Of a stretch of 64,000 nucleotides of DNA, positions 27,101 to 40,583 are shown piece after piece; position 1 is the first letter of the stretch, and the number at the start of each line of letters is the position of its first letter. The stretch is taken from positions 25,734,501 to 25,798,500 of the forward strand of contig NC_079879.1 in assembly GCF_029227915.1 (NCBI RefSeq). The letters are read 5' to 3'. The translations under genes were made by a program, and so were the position numbers. Source of the stretch: Hydractinia symbiolongicarpus. Its lineage: Eukaryota > Cnidaria > Hydrozoa > Anthoathecata > Hydractiniidae. The notes beneath the pieces were generated by a model that searched no databases, was not told the origin of the DNA, and saw nothing but the letters and a program-made list of their open reading frames with translations.

Positions 27101-30100
27101 CATTTTGCTGTTCCAGATATTTCAGGAAATAATTGCCAGTGTGTTTCTCATGTAACAAAACATCTACAAGAAAATCCATTTTTTTATCGTATTCTGTACT
27201 TCCGTTTAGATCTTCGTCCTCTTTAAAATTTGGTGTGCTAAACAAAGCATATATATAGTTAAGTCAAAGCGGTTTTACATTGTGAAATTTATTTTAACGT
27301 TTGCCGTTATACGGATCAAATGGGACAGCATTACAGCGATAAAAATACGGCGTCATTAAACATTGGTACAATGCAACAAGCTATTAAAGAAATATGACAT
27401 TAATTAAGCTTTGTAGATCAGTATTTTGACTATCTTATACCAGCTGCAGAAGTAAGAATGTTAGTCACGTTATTTCCTTGCCGCAAAAAAAACAACAAAT
27501 GATGGCACTTGCAACGGCATTGCTAAACGTCGTTAACTTTCATGGCTGAATTATTGACATAAAGGTTGTCATTGCTACAACTGCAGAATGTTTTTTAAAG
27601 ACAAAAAAAACAAGCAGAAATTAATTGATTGAGTAAAAGATACATACCTTTTTATATTCGATGCAGTCGAACTAAATGTTGGAATAGGTTGTATATAAAG
27701 ACGAAAATTACTCTTGTGGTCATAATTTGAAGCATCATTATGAAAATACTTCGGCACGGGTGGTTTGAATCCGAAACCTCCGTCATGAAAACTTGATACA
27801 AGCTATGAAACATAAAAACAATTTCTCATCTGTTTTAACAACGTACCAAACAAAAAAGAATTACACTATTTACTTGTAACTGCTCGCTACCAGCGTTTGT
27901 TTGATTGGTTGATTTTGCTGACATCAGACGAGGGTAAGCAGATTTTACGCGCAGCATCTTTCTTGTGATACCGCTATCCAATCTTTCCACTTGATCTGTA
28001 CAGAATATTCCAGAATCCGAATCAGTAAAGGAACCATTTAAACTGATCTAAATGTGAATCAAGATTCTGATGAAACCGTGTTTATAGACACACCTCATAT
28101 TCACCGTGTTTTCAGAATAAAGAAAATAGTGTCCAGTGATAGCAAGCACGAAATTTCCATGAATTACAACCACAACACAAGCCTAAAATGTATTTTTAAC
28201 TGTACCTTGCTTTCAGTTTTCAAGTGATTTACGCATGACATCGGTCTTTGAGCAAGCCTGTCACGTGACTCACGTCGCATTCGTTCATGATAACACAACT
28301 CATTATAATATTTCTTCTTTTCTTGATATTGATGATATGTGAAGCGTGGACACCTGTAACAAGATTTGGCCGAATGTTACACATCGTATGTGTACTGTAC
28401 GTATGCACACTATACCTATACTATATGTATGCATACTGTACCTATACTATATGCATGCATACTGTACCTTACTATATGTATGCACACTGGACCTATACTA
28501 TATGTATGCAATGTACCTATACTATATGTATGCATACTGTACCTATACTATATGTATGCACACTGTACCTATACTATATGTATGCATATGTACCTATACT
28601 ATATGTATGCATACTGAACCTGTACTATATGTATGCATATGTACCTATACTATATGCATGCATACTGTACCTTACTATATGTATGCACACTAAACCTATA
28701 CTATATGTATGCAATGTACCTATACTATATGTATGCATACTGTACCTATACTATATGTATGCACACTGTACCTATACTATATGTATGCATATGTACCTAT
28801 ACTATATGTATGCATACTGAACCTGTACTATATGTATGCATACTGTACCTATACTATATGTATGCATACTGTACCTATACTATATGTATGCATATGTACC
28901 TATACTATATGTATGCATACTGTACCTATACTATATGTATGCATACTGTACCTACTATATGTATGCATACTGTACCTGTACTATATGTATGCATATGTAC
29001 CTATACTATATGTATGCATACTGAACCTGTACTATATGTATGCATACTGTACCTATACTATATGTATGCATACTGTACCTATACTATATGTATGCATATG
29101 TACCTATACTATATGTATGCATACTGTACCTATACTATATGTATGCATACTGTACCTGTACTATATGTATGCACACTATACCTATACTATATGTATGCAT
29201 ATGTACCTATACTATATGTATGCATATAGTACCTGTACTATATGTATGCATACTGTAGCTATACTATATTAGCGACTTTTCTTAGTTACTTTTGCACACT
29301 ACATAAAGAAAATCTGAAAGATGAATATTGAAATTTTGCAGCATACATTTACTTTCCATGCTTAGGTTAGATTATTGTGCGTAGTTGCTCACGCTATTCA
29401 AAAGATTACATTGTATTTTAGTGGCACGTGACCTTGTGGTTACGGAGTTCGTTTCGTAATCACAAGGTCCGTGGTTCGGTTCACTAGGCATGTTTAGGAA
29501 GTGTCTTACCACAGCTAAGGGTTAACCCATGCCATGTGAAGGAAATTGGGTAGGTTATAGCGGTATGTATTTAATGTATACATTTAGAACACATGACCCA
29601 TATCAATAACAGTGTTTCCAACACTGAAGTGGCTATACCTTGCATAAATATTCGGGATAATAATATTTGTATTTCACTTAATCCTAGGGCATTAATTTTC
29701 ATAAAATTATTTCAAAATTATCACATTACTCAAAACATTATTCTCATATGATGATAGCAACTACATAATCAAGAATAAGATGGTAACAGTACTTACCAGT
29801 ATTTCAAAAGTGGATCAACAATTTTTTTTCTTATGAAAATCAACCTCTCCATACTAATCTCTGTAACATCAGTAAGTCCCCAACTTTTTCGAATCGCAGT
29901 AGGGACTTCATAAGGTGCTCCAGAACGTATAAATCGATCTTTCAAATTTCTCAACATTCTTTAACATGCAAAATATTGTTATCAGTTCGTATAAATTTTA
30001 TAAGGCAGGTCACAAGGTCATGAACATGGTCTTTTGACAGGGTCTGACAATCCTGAATTTTTTTTGACCAGCAACAGTAACGATACATTAAAACTGTGAA

Positions 30101-33100
30101 AATACTTAAACAAAACACCAAAAGCATTTAAGTGTATACAAAGCCTACCCTAGACATTTTTACAAAAATACTTTCTTTTTCTTTTCATACCTTGCGATTT
30201 TTTCCTTTTTGTCATATTACATATTTTTCGGAATCCTAAACCTTTGAACAGGTTGCCTGCTACAATATTTTTCATTCTTCAAGCTCTTTCATACATAATT
30301 AGCTGGGTTTTTTCAAATTTAGCTGTAATTTTTTGTCACATTTCAGAATTCTTAAGCACACTAGCTAAGGAAAACCTTAAGCACAATCAGGACGAAAGTT
30401 AAAAAGCTAAAAAAGTGGAATTGCCAAACATTTATTGCATGGGAAAGGGAGTATTAACAAGATTCAATTTTCAGGTTCAGGACACAATCTGTCAATTTAT
30501 ACAAGACAAATAGCAGATACCTTTCTCTCTCTACTTGATCTAAATGTCTTGCTCTTTCAACATCTAACCAAAGCAACAAATTCTTTTCGCCAGGTGTTCC
30601 AAATAAAAATTCTTTAAACGCATCCAAGCCTTGCTTACATGATAAATTCAGAGGAAAACACAAGGGATATTTAAAAATACTTGCAGATAATTCATCAGAT
30701 ATCTTTTTTTCTAAGAAGAATGAGCAAATGTAAAATGTCGGTACTGTCAGAAATCAAATTATTAGAATCTTCATAGTAAATCACAAACAATGTTAAGAAG
30801 ACAAGTGACTAACCATATTGAGTGTTGTGACGCTGATCTACAGCCAGCAATATTTCAGTGATATGTGCATCATCACAATCACTCAACACTTCACCCTGTT
30901 GTTCTGTCATACAAGATTTTACATCTTCCACTGATCTCCTATAAGTTAATTTATTCATAAAGTACTCAATCTTTTCTGCACTAAAGCCTCGGTTAGTTTC
31001 ATATATCAAAGGATTTAGATTGTCGTCAGGAAAAAAAAAGCAGTTGTCATTAATTTGAACGGAAATGTCACAGCTGGCAATGTTGGATGGTGTTGCTTCA
31101 ACTACTATTTCATTATTGTCAAGTCTAATGCCACTAGAAGATTCAAGCGGCTTATTGTCTTCATCGAATTGTCCACCATAATGTTCATTATACACTCCAT
31201 TATACTCTCCATCCTCTTCTTCATCATATTCGGAATCTTTTTCTTCATCTACTTCTTCGACAAAACCTAAATCTGAATGTTGCCTGGCGAAATGTGGTTT
31301 AATACAGTATTTCTTTTTCCAGCTATCTATTGTCTCATCTACATACTTCCTCACGTCAGGTTTTATTTGTCTAACATTTTCGATTTTACTATTACCATCT
31401 TGGTTGCATTCTTCAACTTTCTTACCATCAAATACTTCGGATTCATTTTGTGTTATCCCTTCACTTAGTGAGTTTACATACAACTTCTGTTGCCACTTGG
31501 GTAAATTACTGATATCTTTACCATCTACATATGATGGTATTGTTAGTGACGCAGTCTCATCAGTAGTAGAGTTTGTATCAGCACACGATATAGCTGATCT
31601 CTCTGATGGGCTTGAACAATAGCTAAGTCCATCTTCACAAGCTGTGTATCCATCGCTTAGCAGCTTGTTTAAAAAAGCAACCTAAACGAAAAGGTAGAAC
31701 AAATAATGACTACAAATTGTAGCTTTAAAACTGTAAAATAAAAATTTAAATAAAATAAAAAGAAATTGAAGTTAAAATAAACTGCTTACTTGTGACTCTG
31801 ATAATAACTTTGAAAGCTTAAAATCAGCATATATTTCACTTTTTAAAAACAATGGGAAACGATTTTTTTTAACCCAATCCAAACCTTGCTGTTTGTCAAG
31901 AAACTAAAAAAAGGAACGTTAGAAGGGTTATTATGTCAGTACATGTAAAGATTTGGTAGTTTCTAGAGCATAGCCTGTAAGTATTGTATTTTGGCATGTT
32001 TTTGTATGGTGTAGCAGTGTAGCAATCAGAATCTCATTGCTATTACTTGCAAACATCGAAATCATTGATGTAGAGGGCAATCCTTTGTTGCTTGTGTAGA
32101 AACACGTTGTAAATGTAAAGCAATAATTTGTCTTATAACTTATTTCATTATCAGGATTGTTGCAGCAAGTTTGAGGTTAAAAAAGATTTGTAAACAATTA
32201 TCAATGTAACTTGTGGGTAATGTAATGTGGGTAATGGGTAATATCAATGTAAATTATGCTAGTCTGTCAAATAAACTGCTGATATTTAAAACAACAAGCT
32301 GTTCACCATTTAACACAATGGGAAAATTCTACCTTCACATAGTAGCTTATTCTACTTCTGTTTTCATCTGTGTCACTCTTCGAAATGCTTTTTAACGAAG
32401 CTACCTGTTTTCCATCATTATCATTGACAAGAATATTTTTGAATTCTTCAAAACAACTACTAAATACGTTGTAAGTGAGACGTTGTGAAAAAGCCTGAAA
32501 TAAAACGAGGTAAAATATATTTTCACATGTAGAGGGAATAAAGTCATTCACAAATCGAGGTTACGGTTTCACTTACTGGGAGAGATAGGAAATTGTTGAA
32601 ATATTGTACGAAAACCAGATCCTCTGACAAAAAATACTCCTAAATTATATTAGAAAAATGTTAGTAATAAATTATATAATAAGTAATCAAGTATCTGGAG
32701 TACTCATTTAAAATATTTGTTTTCTATTTTCCTTCTTAATTTCTAGAATTCTTTAATATCAACATTATTAAGAAATGGTAAAAAAAAATAGAAAACAAGA
32801 AATTTTAGATAGAAACTCTCCACTAACTAGTCATCACTATTTTAAAAGACAAATATAAACCTTTTCTATGGAATTTCAGAGAGTGAATTAAAAAAACCTG
32901 CTTTTGAATTACTGGTGTCCTTTTTTTAAACTACAAAATGTTAAAAAATTGGCGTTCAACTAAGCCACAGGGAGTTTAAGAGCAGTGTAATATTAAATCT
33001 TATTGGGGAAGGCATACAAGACAAGGTGTTAAATCAGCTATCTATGATAATACTCGCTGTCTGTCTGTATGTCAAAGTATACCAAGATTCTTCTCAAAGA

Positions 33101-33793
33101 AAACAGAAGGTTTTGCTATTGACAACACTATTATAATCAAATGTATTCTCATAGCAATAACCTCAGTCCAAATAAGTTTTAATACTTTATGCTAACAGGT
33201 GGGCAAGAAAAACAGAATTTTGTGACAAATACTCTGCAACCAGGGCTGTGAGTTGTCTGCTATGGCAGATGTGTAGGAAAGATGCATTAAAAATGTGCTA
33301 AGTCACAGTTTCTGCAATGTCTGCATTGTGGAACAATTAATGCGATAGCCCACAAAAGATCCAGGAATAGACAAAATAAGACATGCCGATTGCAGCAAGA
33401 ATTATTACAGTTTGAAGTTTCAGACCTAACCAAGTAATCTAAGATCCTAAGTCCTAAGTTTGTTGTAAATATTGACAAGTGAACTTTGACAAGTTCAAAG
33501 TGTGCAAGTATTATATTGACACGCCCTAAATCATTCCTTGTGGGTAAGATCTTTGAAATTAAGCCTTTATTCCAATAATATTTGAAATAAGATTGTAGTT
33601 AATGGTACTGACACAGGTCGAAAATAAAGAAAAATCATTGTACAAAAAACATACCAAACTATCTTCTGTTACTTCCACATCTAAAGTAAAAGGGTTAAAA
33701 AGATTATAAAATAAAGATAAGATAAATTAAAAATATACAATTATTGCAAAATTTCTCACCCAATGCTAAATTTTTGGTTTCATTTTGCTTCAT
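21120..33793 (-). CDS. RGS22: Regulator of G-protein signalling 22 (23 coding exons, 1522 aa)
   Basis: RGS22 is a large protein with several RGS-type folds that in mammals binds G-alpha subunits and is testis-rich. Exons, 5' to 3': 33760-33793 (start), 33655-33680, 32577-32639, 32333-32494, 31790-31903, 30814-31681, 30521-30710, 29797-29958, 28206-28353, 27874-28047, 27648-27802, 27096-27237, 26920-27021, 26405-26599, 25677-25926, 25293-25471, 24715-24942, 24362-24523, 24001-24192, 23664-23902, 22885-23138, 22091-22360, 21120-21379. All phases close. RGS-like folds lie near residues 15-135, 430-590, 720-845, 870-990 and 1065-1260; examples are FVQYFNNFLSLP, EKNLLLWLDVERARH and NLNFWLEVQKYK. 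Exon 6 (868 nt) encodes an acidic low-complexity segment (residues 134-423), which may account for the excess over human RGS22 (about 1264 aa). The start is uncertain: the first exon is open further up, to a possible acceptor at 33865, so more 5' exons may exist. Confidence 0.92.
23315..23585 (+). mobile_element. SINE family B copy in RGS22 intron 20
   Basis: A tRNA-derived head (tagccttgtggtagagcg as A box, gggttcaatctc as B box) is followed by a body shared with the copy at 57990-58268: agagacta-aaagtgtgaat, gaatgagaa, gattgacatct, gttgtgttt-like, acccctttcg, and ggagctaaggacgctac. A short ATA microsatellite follows at 23633-23660. The element is antisense to RGS22. Confidence 0.85.
28399..29270 (+). 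repeat. 27 bp minisatellite, about 30 copies, in RGS22 intron 8
   Basis: The unit ctatactatatgtatgcata followed by ctgtacc repeats with few changes; 25 and 26 bp variants (catatgtacc, caatgtacc) are interspersed in a higher-order pattern. Each unit holds the palindrome gtatgcatac. A 27 nt unit free of plus-strand stops leaves long open frames encoding MYAYCTYTI-type repeats; these are artefacts of the array. It lies between RGS22 exons 8 and 9 and cannot be exonic in the model. Confidence 0.95.
29410..29575 (+). mobile_element. SINE family A copy in RGS22 intron 8
   Basis: The tRNA-like head has gaccttgtggttacggag (A box region) and gtggttcggttc (B box). The body carries gggttaacccatgccatgtg then aaggaaattggg, matching the copies at 3120-3372 and 52985-53330. 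It appears 3'-truncated. It lies about 150 bp from the minisatellite. Confidence 0.75.
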
Positions 33794-33864
33794 ATTTTGA
33801 TCTAGTTCTGAACATTTTCCAATATGACACACTTTTCTCGCAATTTGATAATAAATTACATAGT

Positions 33865-36481
33865 CTAAATTATATAGTCACAATTACATCTTCCATCAAT
33901 ACTTTCTTGTATGCAAGTTCTCCTTTAACATGTTACAGTACTTGTAACTCGTGTTGGCGAAATTTTGCTGACATGGTTTTTGAATTGAACAAAACACGTT
34001 GGTAAACTTACTACTTCAGTCAGTAATTTATGTTTCCACACATTATATAGCATTAAAAGCGCTCTCATTTCACATATCATTTTGCTCTCAATGTAGTTTT
34101 AATTTTAGGGAAATGTTTCCTCTTGCTCGTGAAATGTGAATTTTTATCTTTAGCTACCGAAGTTACAATTTTTTTATTGGAAAGAAGCATTATTTATCTT
34201 AATAAACTATAAAATAATATCCAATTTAAAAACATTAGTTTAAAAGTATAATTAAATATTACAAGTTCAGTGCAGAAAAAACAGCATTTAATTAAATAAA
34301 TTTCAGTGTTTTCCTTGATGAATTAATTTAACCACAAATGGTTACAAATTGTTTTCAATGTTTTTTTTATTTTTTTGTTTTCATGTGTGATCGCAAAAGC
34401 CATAAGAACTTCTTATGTGCGATTTTACTGCATCAAATAATTGCTGACATGAGCTCGTAAACTTTAAAAGTATGCCGAGTGTCAATAAGAATTGCGAAGG
34501 CTGCAGTACATGTTATGGAATCTTACACACCTACTAATCCTTCATGTAATTGTATGGCTGTCAAAAAAGCTAAAAACTTCTGAAAAGAAAAACTAAAAAA
34601 CTTCTGAAAAGAAAAACGGAACAAGAGATTTATGGTTTGTGATAGAGCTGTTGATGTATTTGATGAACAGACTTGAAATCATTTAAAACTTTAACGGAGC
34701 AATTATGATGGAGTAGATAAAAAACCTTGATGAAACAAGGAGGAATATTCTATAAAACCAACATGTTACGTCCTTTTTTATTTTAAAATAAGATGGCATA
34801 TAATTTTTACCTGCGTCCTATACTACTTTAAATAACAGTTCTTAAAAAAGTAAAAAAAAAATAAAAATAACTATGGATATCAATGATCGAATTAAGGGAT
34901 CACTAACGGTGATGTGTAAGTACATGTTAAAATTCTTTCAAAATACAATCCCATGATGATTGTTTTCTCAGTTAACATGAATAAGCCAACAATCATCTTC
35001 TAAGATAAAGATATTAATTTATTCCCTGGATATGTTATCCATTGTCTATACAAAGGATAGAAACTTCCCAATGTCACAAAGATTGACCTTCGGCCATTCA
35101 GACAAGATAAACAAGAGTTTGAATAAAAAAAAATAATTGATCAAATTTAAATACCAAATTTAAAATAAAAAAGTTCAAATATTAAGTATAAAAATAGAAA
35201 GCAATCCTTAATAACTAAACAGTAACGTGCATATAAAACTTGCATCGTAAACATGATAATTTCTTTAAAAAATATGTATATACAAACATAATCAAGAATA
35301 AAATATGATGTCAAAGAGTTACCTGTTAAATCAGCTAACCATCAGCTGAATTAGACTGGGAGTAAAATTTAATAAAAAATTAACTTTTGCTGGAATACGA
35401 TTAAATCATGAAAGTTTAAGAAGTCATTTTTAACTTTGGTTACAGTGATTTCTATGTGAATTCTTTCATATTCATTTAGAATTATTTAAAACAACGTTAT
35501 CAGTTCCTCTCCCCTCAATTTTAAGTAAAATATTCTAACGATTAGTGTCAGGGAGCTTGGTTTATAATTATTTTTGTGTTCATATTAATTTAAAATAAAA
35601 CACACACAAAAATTCTTGCTTTTATATCAATGTTGGCCTAACAAAATATCAGTGATGTTAACACTAAGGTAAATTAAACTGCCAAAATTATCATCACAAC
35701 TTAAATAAATTAATAACAAAATTCTCCATTACTTCCTGAAAGAATGATTCGATGTAAAAACAGTGCTTATAACACAGTAACAATGTCATAACAGTACCAA
35801 TATTGCCAATTTAATTCTAATAATATTTTTTTTTGTTTTTTTTGAACTTCACATATTATTTTAAACTTTTAAATATTGTTTATAAAGTCTACAGCTCTTT
35901 ATTATTTATCCAAGATTGACATGGCTGCAAGCACAATACAACAAAGTGTTGTTCAGCCACAACATTGTCATCAGGAGATTAAATTTATTGTGGTATCACC
36001 AAAAAAGTGTGATACCAATAAATAAATAGAAATCTGCTCTGCCTAATTCCAATTCTAATTTATAAATTCTTGCTTGCATTGTAAGAGGGTTAAAAACGTT
36101 TTTTAGCTGAAGCAAAAAAAGACAAAAAAATAACAAATCAAATCTATAGCATTTTTTAAGCTTATTGTTAGGTTATCTCATCACCTTATCTACAAGTAAA
36201 TCAGAAAATTTAGCTTTATGAAAAAAAACCCTGCAATATATACATATTTACCTCTTAAAGAAATTAACTATAAAACATATAGTACAACAGCTTAAGTAAC
36301 CCGTACAATTTAACTGTGTAAATATAATAAACTAAATGTGTCAATATTTCGTAAGGCAGATTGATACTATAAAAATATTGGTTGTAAAAATAAAAAAGAT
36401 TTAAAGAATATTATTTCATGCTATCTATATTTTCCCCCAAATAAAATATTGTTAACAATTGCATTTCTTTTTACTATTTTT
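33865..36481. other. Intergenic between RGS22 and SUFU, nothing recognised
   Basis: About 2.6 kb of very AT-rich sequence upstream of RGS22 and downstream of SUFU. It may hold RGS22 5' UTR exons. There is a short imperfect duplication of about 26 bp (aaaacttctgaaaagaaaaa) near 34570-34620. No conserved coding exon was seen on either strand. Confidence 0.55.
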
Positions 36482-39400
36482 TTATGAAGCATTATCAACT
36501 ATGGTTATCATTAAGTTCTTCTGTGGCCATACATAAAAACGTGGTAACGCCACCTAAAAAAATTAACTCTATTCTCTATAAACAATTACTTAAATTGTAG
36601 GATCAAAGAAAGATGAAAATTTAACCCTATTATACCTGGGGGGCACAAAGTGCCCGCAGCCTTTTTGACTAGGCATAACTTTGAATACACATGTGATTAA
36701 GTGCTAAAATTTTGTGACTATTCGAAAAACCGTTGACATTCATGTAAGAATGTTTTAAAATGTCGTATTGGGTATATAAATATTTATTACATGTATGTTT
36801 GTTACTAAGTAGTAACCAAGGTGTTGCTAAGGTGATATATGGTTACTAGGGACAAAAGGCAGACCAGATTTGAATTAAATATCGATCCAGCAAATTGACA
36901 TCATTTCAGATCCCAATGTTGTCATTATATTGTCTTACTTCCCTTGATTATCTTAAAATGCCCTGTTCTACATATCTGCAAAGTTTAATGACATGAGCAT
37001 TCATATTTCTGGTAGAATGGGTCTTTTTATCTTTATCGTTAAAATAAGATAGTTTCTTGACAAAATGATGTCATTTTTTATTTCAATTACGTAATTAAAA
37101 ATACTGTTTTCATGTGAAACACATATTTTGGTATTCATTCCACAAATCTATCAAGAATTAAGGCCGTATCATTAGTAACAAGCGAGAAATCATAACGTAC
37201 TGAAACATTGGGAAAATGACCATTTATCATATGTGTGACGTCATTTCTAATCCCTATGACGTCATCAAATTATTTTTTTAACCTGGATTGAGTTTGTACT
37301 GAGACATTTTCCAAGGCATGTTTCATCACTTAAGTACAAGTGGTTCAGCAGGGTTACAAGCACCAAAAAAGCTCAGGTATAATAGGGTTAAAGAGAATAA
37401 AAATAAAAATGCTTTCATAAAATTACGCACCTCATCAGGTTGTTGAAGATCATCAAAATCATGTGCTAAAGTTTCCAAAAAATCATCTGGTATTAAAACC
37501 TATAAAAGAACAGAAACAATCTTCAAAAACAAGCTTTAACTGATATATCCAATGTGAACAGCACCAAAGTAAAAAATTTGGGGGACAATGGGGACAATGC
37601 TGGTAAAATTGCGATATGCGACAGACATTTTAATATACAACATATCTGGTAGGTAACAAAAATATTTCGTTTTCACAATGATCTGAATTTAAAATTTCAT
37701 TGATTTACCTTTAGTTGTTAAAAAAAGATTATTTTTCCATAAGCTGTGGTACAAAGTCTTAAAAATTAAAAACATAAAACAAATGACATGCTTACTTGTA
37801 ACCATGACCGGAGAGCAGCGTAAGGATATTTCTCATCCACACTTGTACCAGTGATATCGGTAGAGACAAAAGTTATAGCACTGTCTGAAGACGCGCTTTT
37901 AAATGTGAAGTGTCTTCCATGAGCTAACCTCCCTCTGCAAAAGAAATCATAATATTTTCCAACATCTGTGAGTGGCTAAAATATCAACAAATTTAGTTAG
38001 CTTACCTGATAGCCAAAGGAAGCATTGCAGCCGCTTCAAGATTGAATCTCAACTGTAGGCCTTCAACGATGGGTCTGGCTCGAAGAAGGTCACTGACGGA
38101 GCTGTAATTTGACATGCGACTTGCAGAGTTCATGTCCTCATGCTCTGCTACTTCACTACGATAACTGTAAAAAAGGAAAAAATAGTTTAAAAGATAAAAG
38201 ATAATATATAACATTAGACTTCCCAGTTGACCACACCACAAACATCACCGACTTCTTAAAAAATTAACAGGTTAGAATAGAAATGCTTACTTGGCTAAAG
38301 AACTTCGAATTCTCACAGACAAGCTTGAACTTGAGGGGTCGCTGTGACAGTTAATAGCTTTTGATGCAGAGCTTCGGATAGTTTCTTTACTGCATTCACC
38401 CCACCAACATTTCGCACTTACCCCACTAAGATTGGACCCATCTTGATCTATACCAATCTCAACTAACTCCTAACATTAAAAGCAAAGAAAGTATTGTAAT
38501 GGAGGAGCATATGGTTATGTGTTTATCTTACATATTACATACCCTGAAATTTGTATTCATTTGAAATATGCTCTTGCTTCGCTTTACATCTGTTACCAGC
38601 CATTGCCCACCAGCACTAAGGAAAATTTTAAATTCTTTACCTACATCATTTAATTTATTTATTTTGAGGAAATATTAGCCTAAACATTTGTTTTACTAAA
38701 AATAATAAAGAATGTGTATTTAGAAGCAAAGAAGAATTACTAACACTGGTATTTGTCTTAACAAATTCAAAACAGCAGGACCATTCCACTGTTGAGCAGC
38801 TTGGAGTTCTTCTGTGCAAACACCAACAATCTTATTAGAAAAAATGTGTTATTTAATCTGTATGATAGCAGAAAACATTCAACCCATGGAAAAAAATTTC
38901 AAGTTCACCTGTACAAAGTTTACGAAACCAAATGGGGTGATAGTCTGTGATAACTGAGGGTCTTCTGTGATTAACATTTGTTGGATGAAACTGTTTTGTA
39001 AATCAAGTGGTACATGCCAAGATACATGATCACCACCACATAACACAGCATCTAAAAAAATCATTAACAAATAGCCCACTGTATCTAATATTTCCTTACA
39101 CACATTCTTCAAAAAGGTTAGCAATGTTTTCATGAGAAACTAATGTAGAGTAATAGCTAAAGAATAATAGATTTTCTACAACACAATGATGTTTTTAAAC
39201 TGTATTTAGAAATTTATATACTGTTTGTTTGAGGCTAAAAATAACTTGGTAAAAGGTGGAAAAAACTAATGTCATCTTCCATGTGGGTAACTAGAAAGCA
39301 CATGGAAGCAAAATGGGTTCAAAATCGAACCAATTTTCTAAAGCTGGGTCAACATGCCTATTTTAAAGCAGACATGTTAATGGAAAACGATGAAATGAAA

Positions 39401-40583
39401 TGAAATTATTCGCAAAGACGTGACTGAGAATACCATAGAAAAGCATACATACACAAAACGAAAGTTTTTTTTTTCAGATGGTCATTTCTTTTCGTAAAGG
39501 AAATATAATTTATTTTTAAAAGTTATAATCAAGAGGATGATAAAAACATTCACTCTTAACTCTTATTCAATTTAAGGTGTGAAAAACCGATCAGAAAAAA
39601 AGTTAGTTATTTGGATAAAGTCAATATTTCCCTTTGAAAAATAAATAAATAGTTTCACCACTGGAAAGATCGTCGTTTCTTTACTATAAATGGCTAATAA
39701 AAAAAATCCATTTTTTGATGCAGTAAAGGTATACCGTGACCTTAATTGTTAAAAAAACATAATATTTACCCTTGTTTTCTTAAAGAGTTAGTTGAAATCT
39801 AACCTGTTGTGAAATTATTATAAAAATCATTTACATTCGCAGTTCCCTTTTTAATCAAATATACACACCTGACTGAAAAACATATTTAGCAAGGTTTTGC
39901 ATGAGTTCTGCTGGCCACGTTGGAGGTACATGTTCGTCTGGTGCTCTCCTCAAACGAAAAGTCAATTCAAACCCATATCCACTGGGCCCATCATCTCGTG
40001 TCACACTGTACATTATAAAGATAATAAATTAAGTATGTTAGTATTAACTGAGAATTTTTAATTAGGTTTTAAATTTAGATGACAAACTTTTAATGTTAGT
40101 TCAATGTAATGTGTGTGTACATTACATTAATTTATCACCTGTGAACACGCCCATCTCCATGTAAATCTGAAAGTCCACAGCTGATGTAGTGCCAGTGTGG
40201 TGGAATGCCTTTTCTTGGATCACCATCATTAGCAAACATGCTAACATAATCTAAAGGATCTGGACCATTTAACCTGATAGAAGATGTGAAGAATATTAAC
40301 TGCTGATACTAGCTTAAAGTTATTAATAAGAAGATAAAAACTAACAACACATGGTTAAGTATATAAACACATACAAAATCCTGCAAGTCAAGTGAAATCC
40401 ACTAGATATTAGTTAGGAATATACTGAATCTCACTAAAGGATTTAAAAAAACATAACAATCGCATACCAATATTTCACCAAAGCTGTAACTTGCAATGGA
40501 TTATGTTGATTGGGGTAAATTCTTCTAAGTTCTGAATATATGCAGTGTAAGCCAGGTGGTGTCACAGACGCAGGATGACTCAT
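36482..40583 (-). CDS. SUFU: Suppressor of fused homologue (11 exons, 435 aa)
   Basis: SUFU binds and restrains Gli transcription factors, the main negative regulator of Hedgehog signalling. Exons, 5' to 3': 40468-40583, 40139-40273, 39869-40005, 38909-39051, 38745-38830, 38543-38615, 38291-38469, 38006-38164, 37796-37934, 37431-37499, 36482-36553. Phases close exactly. The N-terminal SUFU domain spans about residues 8-215 (NPLQVTALVKYW, GPSGYGFELTFRLRR, PPTWPAELMQ, GGDHVSWHVPLD, LITEDPQL, TPFGFVNFVQIVGVC). The C-terminal domain follows (DGSNLSGVSAKCWWGE, then GRLAHGRHFTFKS and PYAALRSWLQ). The middle linker is short and Ser-rich. The last exon (24 codons) ends in VWPQKNLMITIVD and is found only beyond a MITE-bearing intron. 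Human SUFU is 484 aa; the difference lies in the N terminus and linker. Start chosen at the ATG aligned just before the PPGLH motif. Confidence 0.96.
36621..37391. mobile_element. piggyBac-type MITE in the last intron of SUFU
   Basis: The ends read ttaaccctattatacctg (36621-36638) and, at the right, caggtataatagggttaa (37374-37391), an 18 bp perfect inverted repeat that includes the TTAA target site on both sides. Termini starting CCCTA next to TTAA are the signature of piggyBac elements. The 763 bp interior (36625-37387) has no transposase frame. It sits between SUFU exons 10 and 11. Confidence 0.9.

Noticed and set aside
28287-29272. Long overlapping ORFs encoding MYAYCTYTI-type repeats
   Set aside because: They arise in all three forward frames from the 27 bp minisatellite in RGS22 intron 8 and have no non-repeat coding sequence.
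33763-34005. 80-codon ORF on the plus strand at the RGS22 5' end
   Set aside because: It overlaps the first RGS22 coding exon on the other strand and has no recognisable features.
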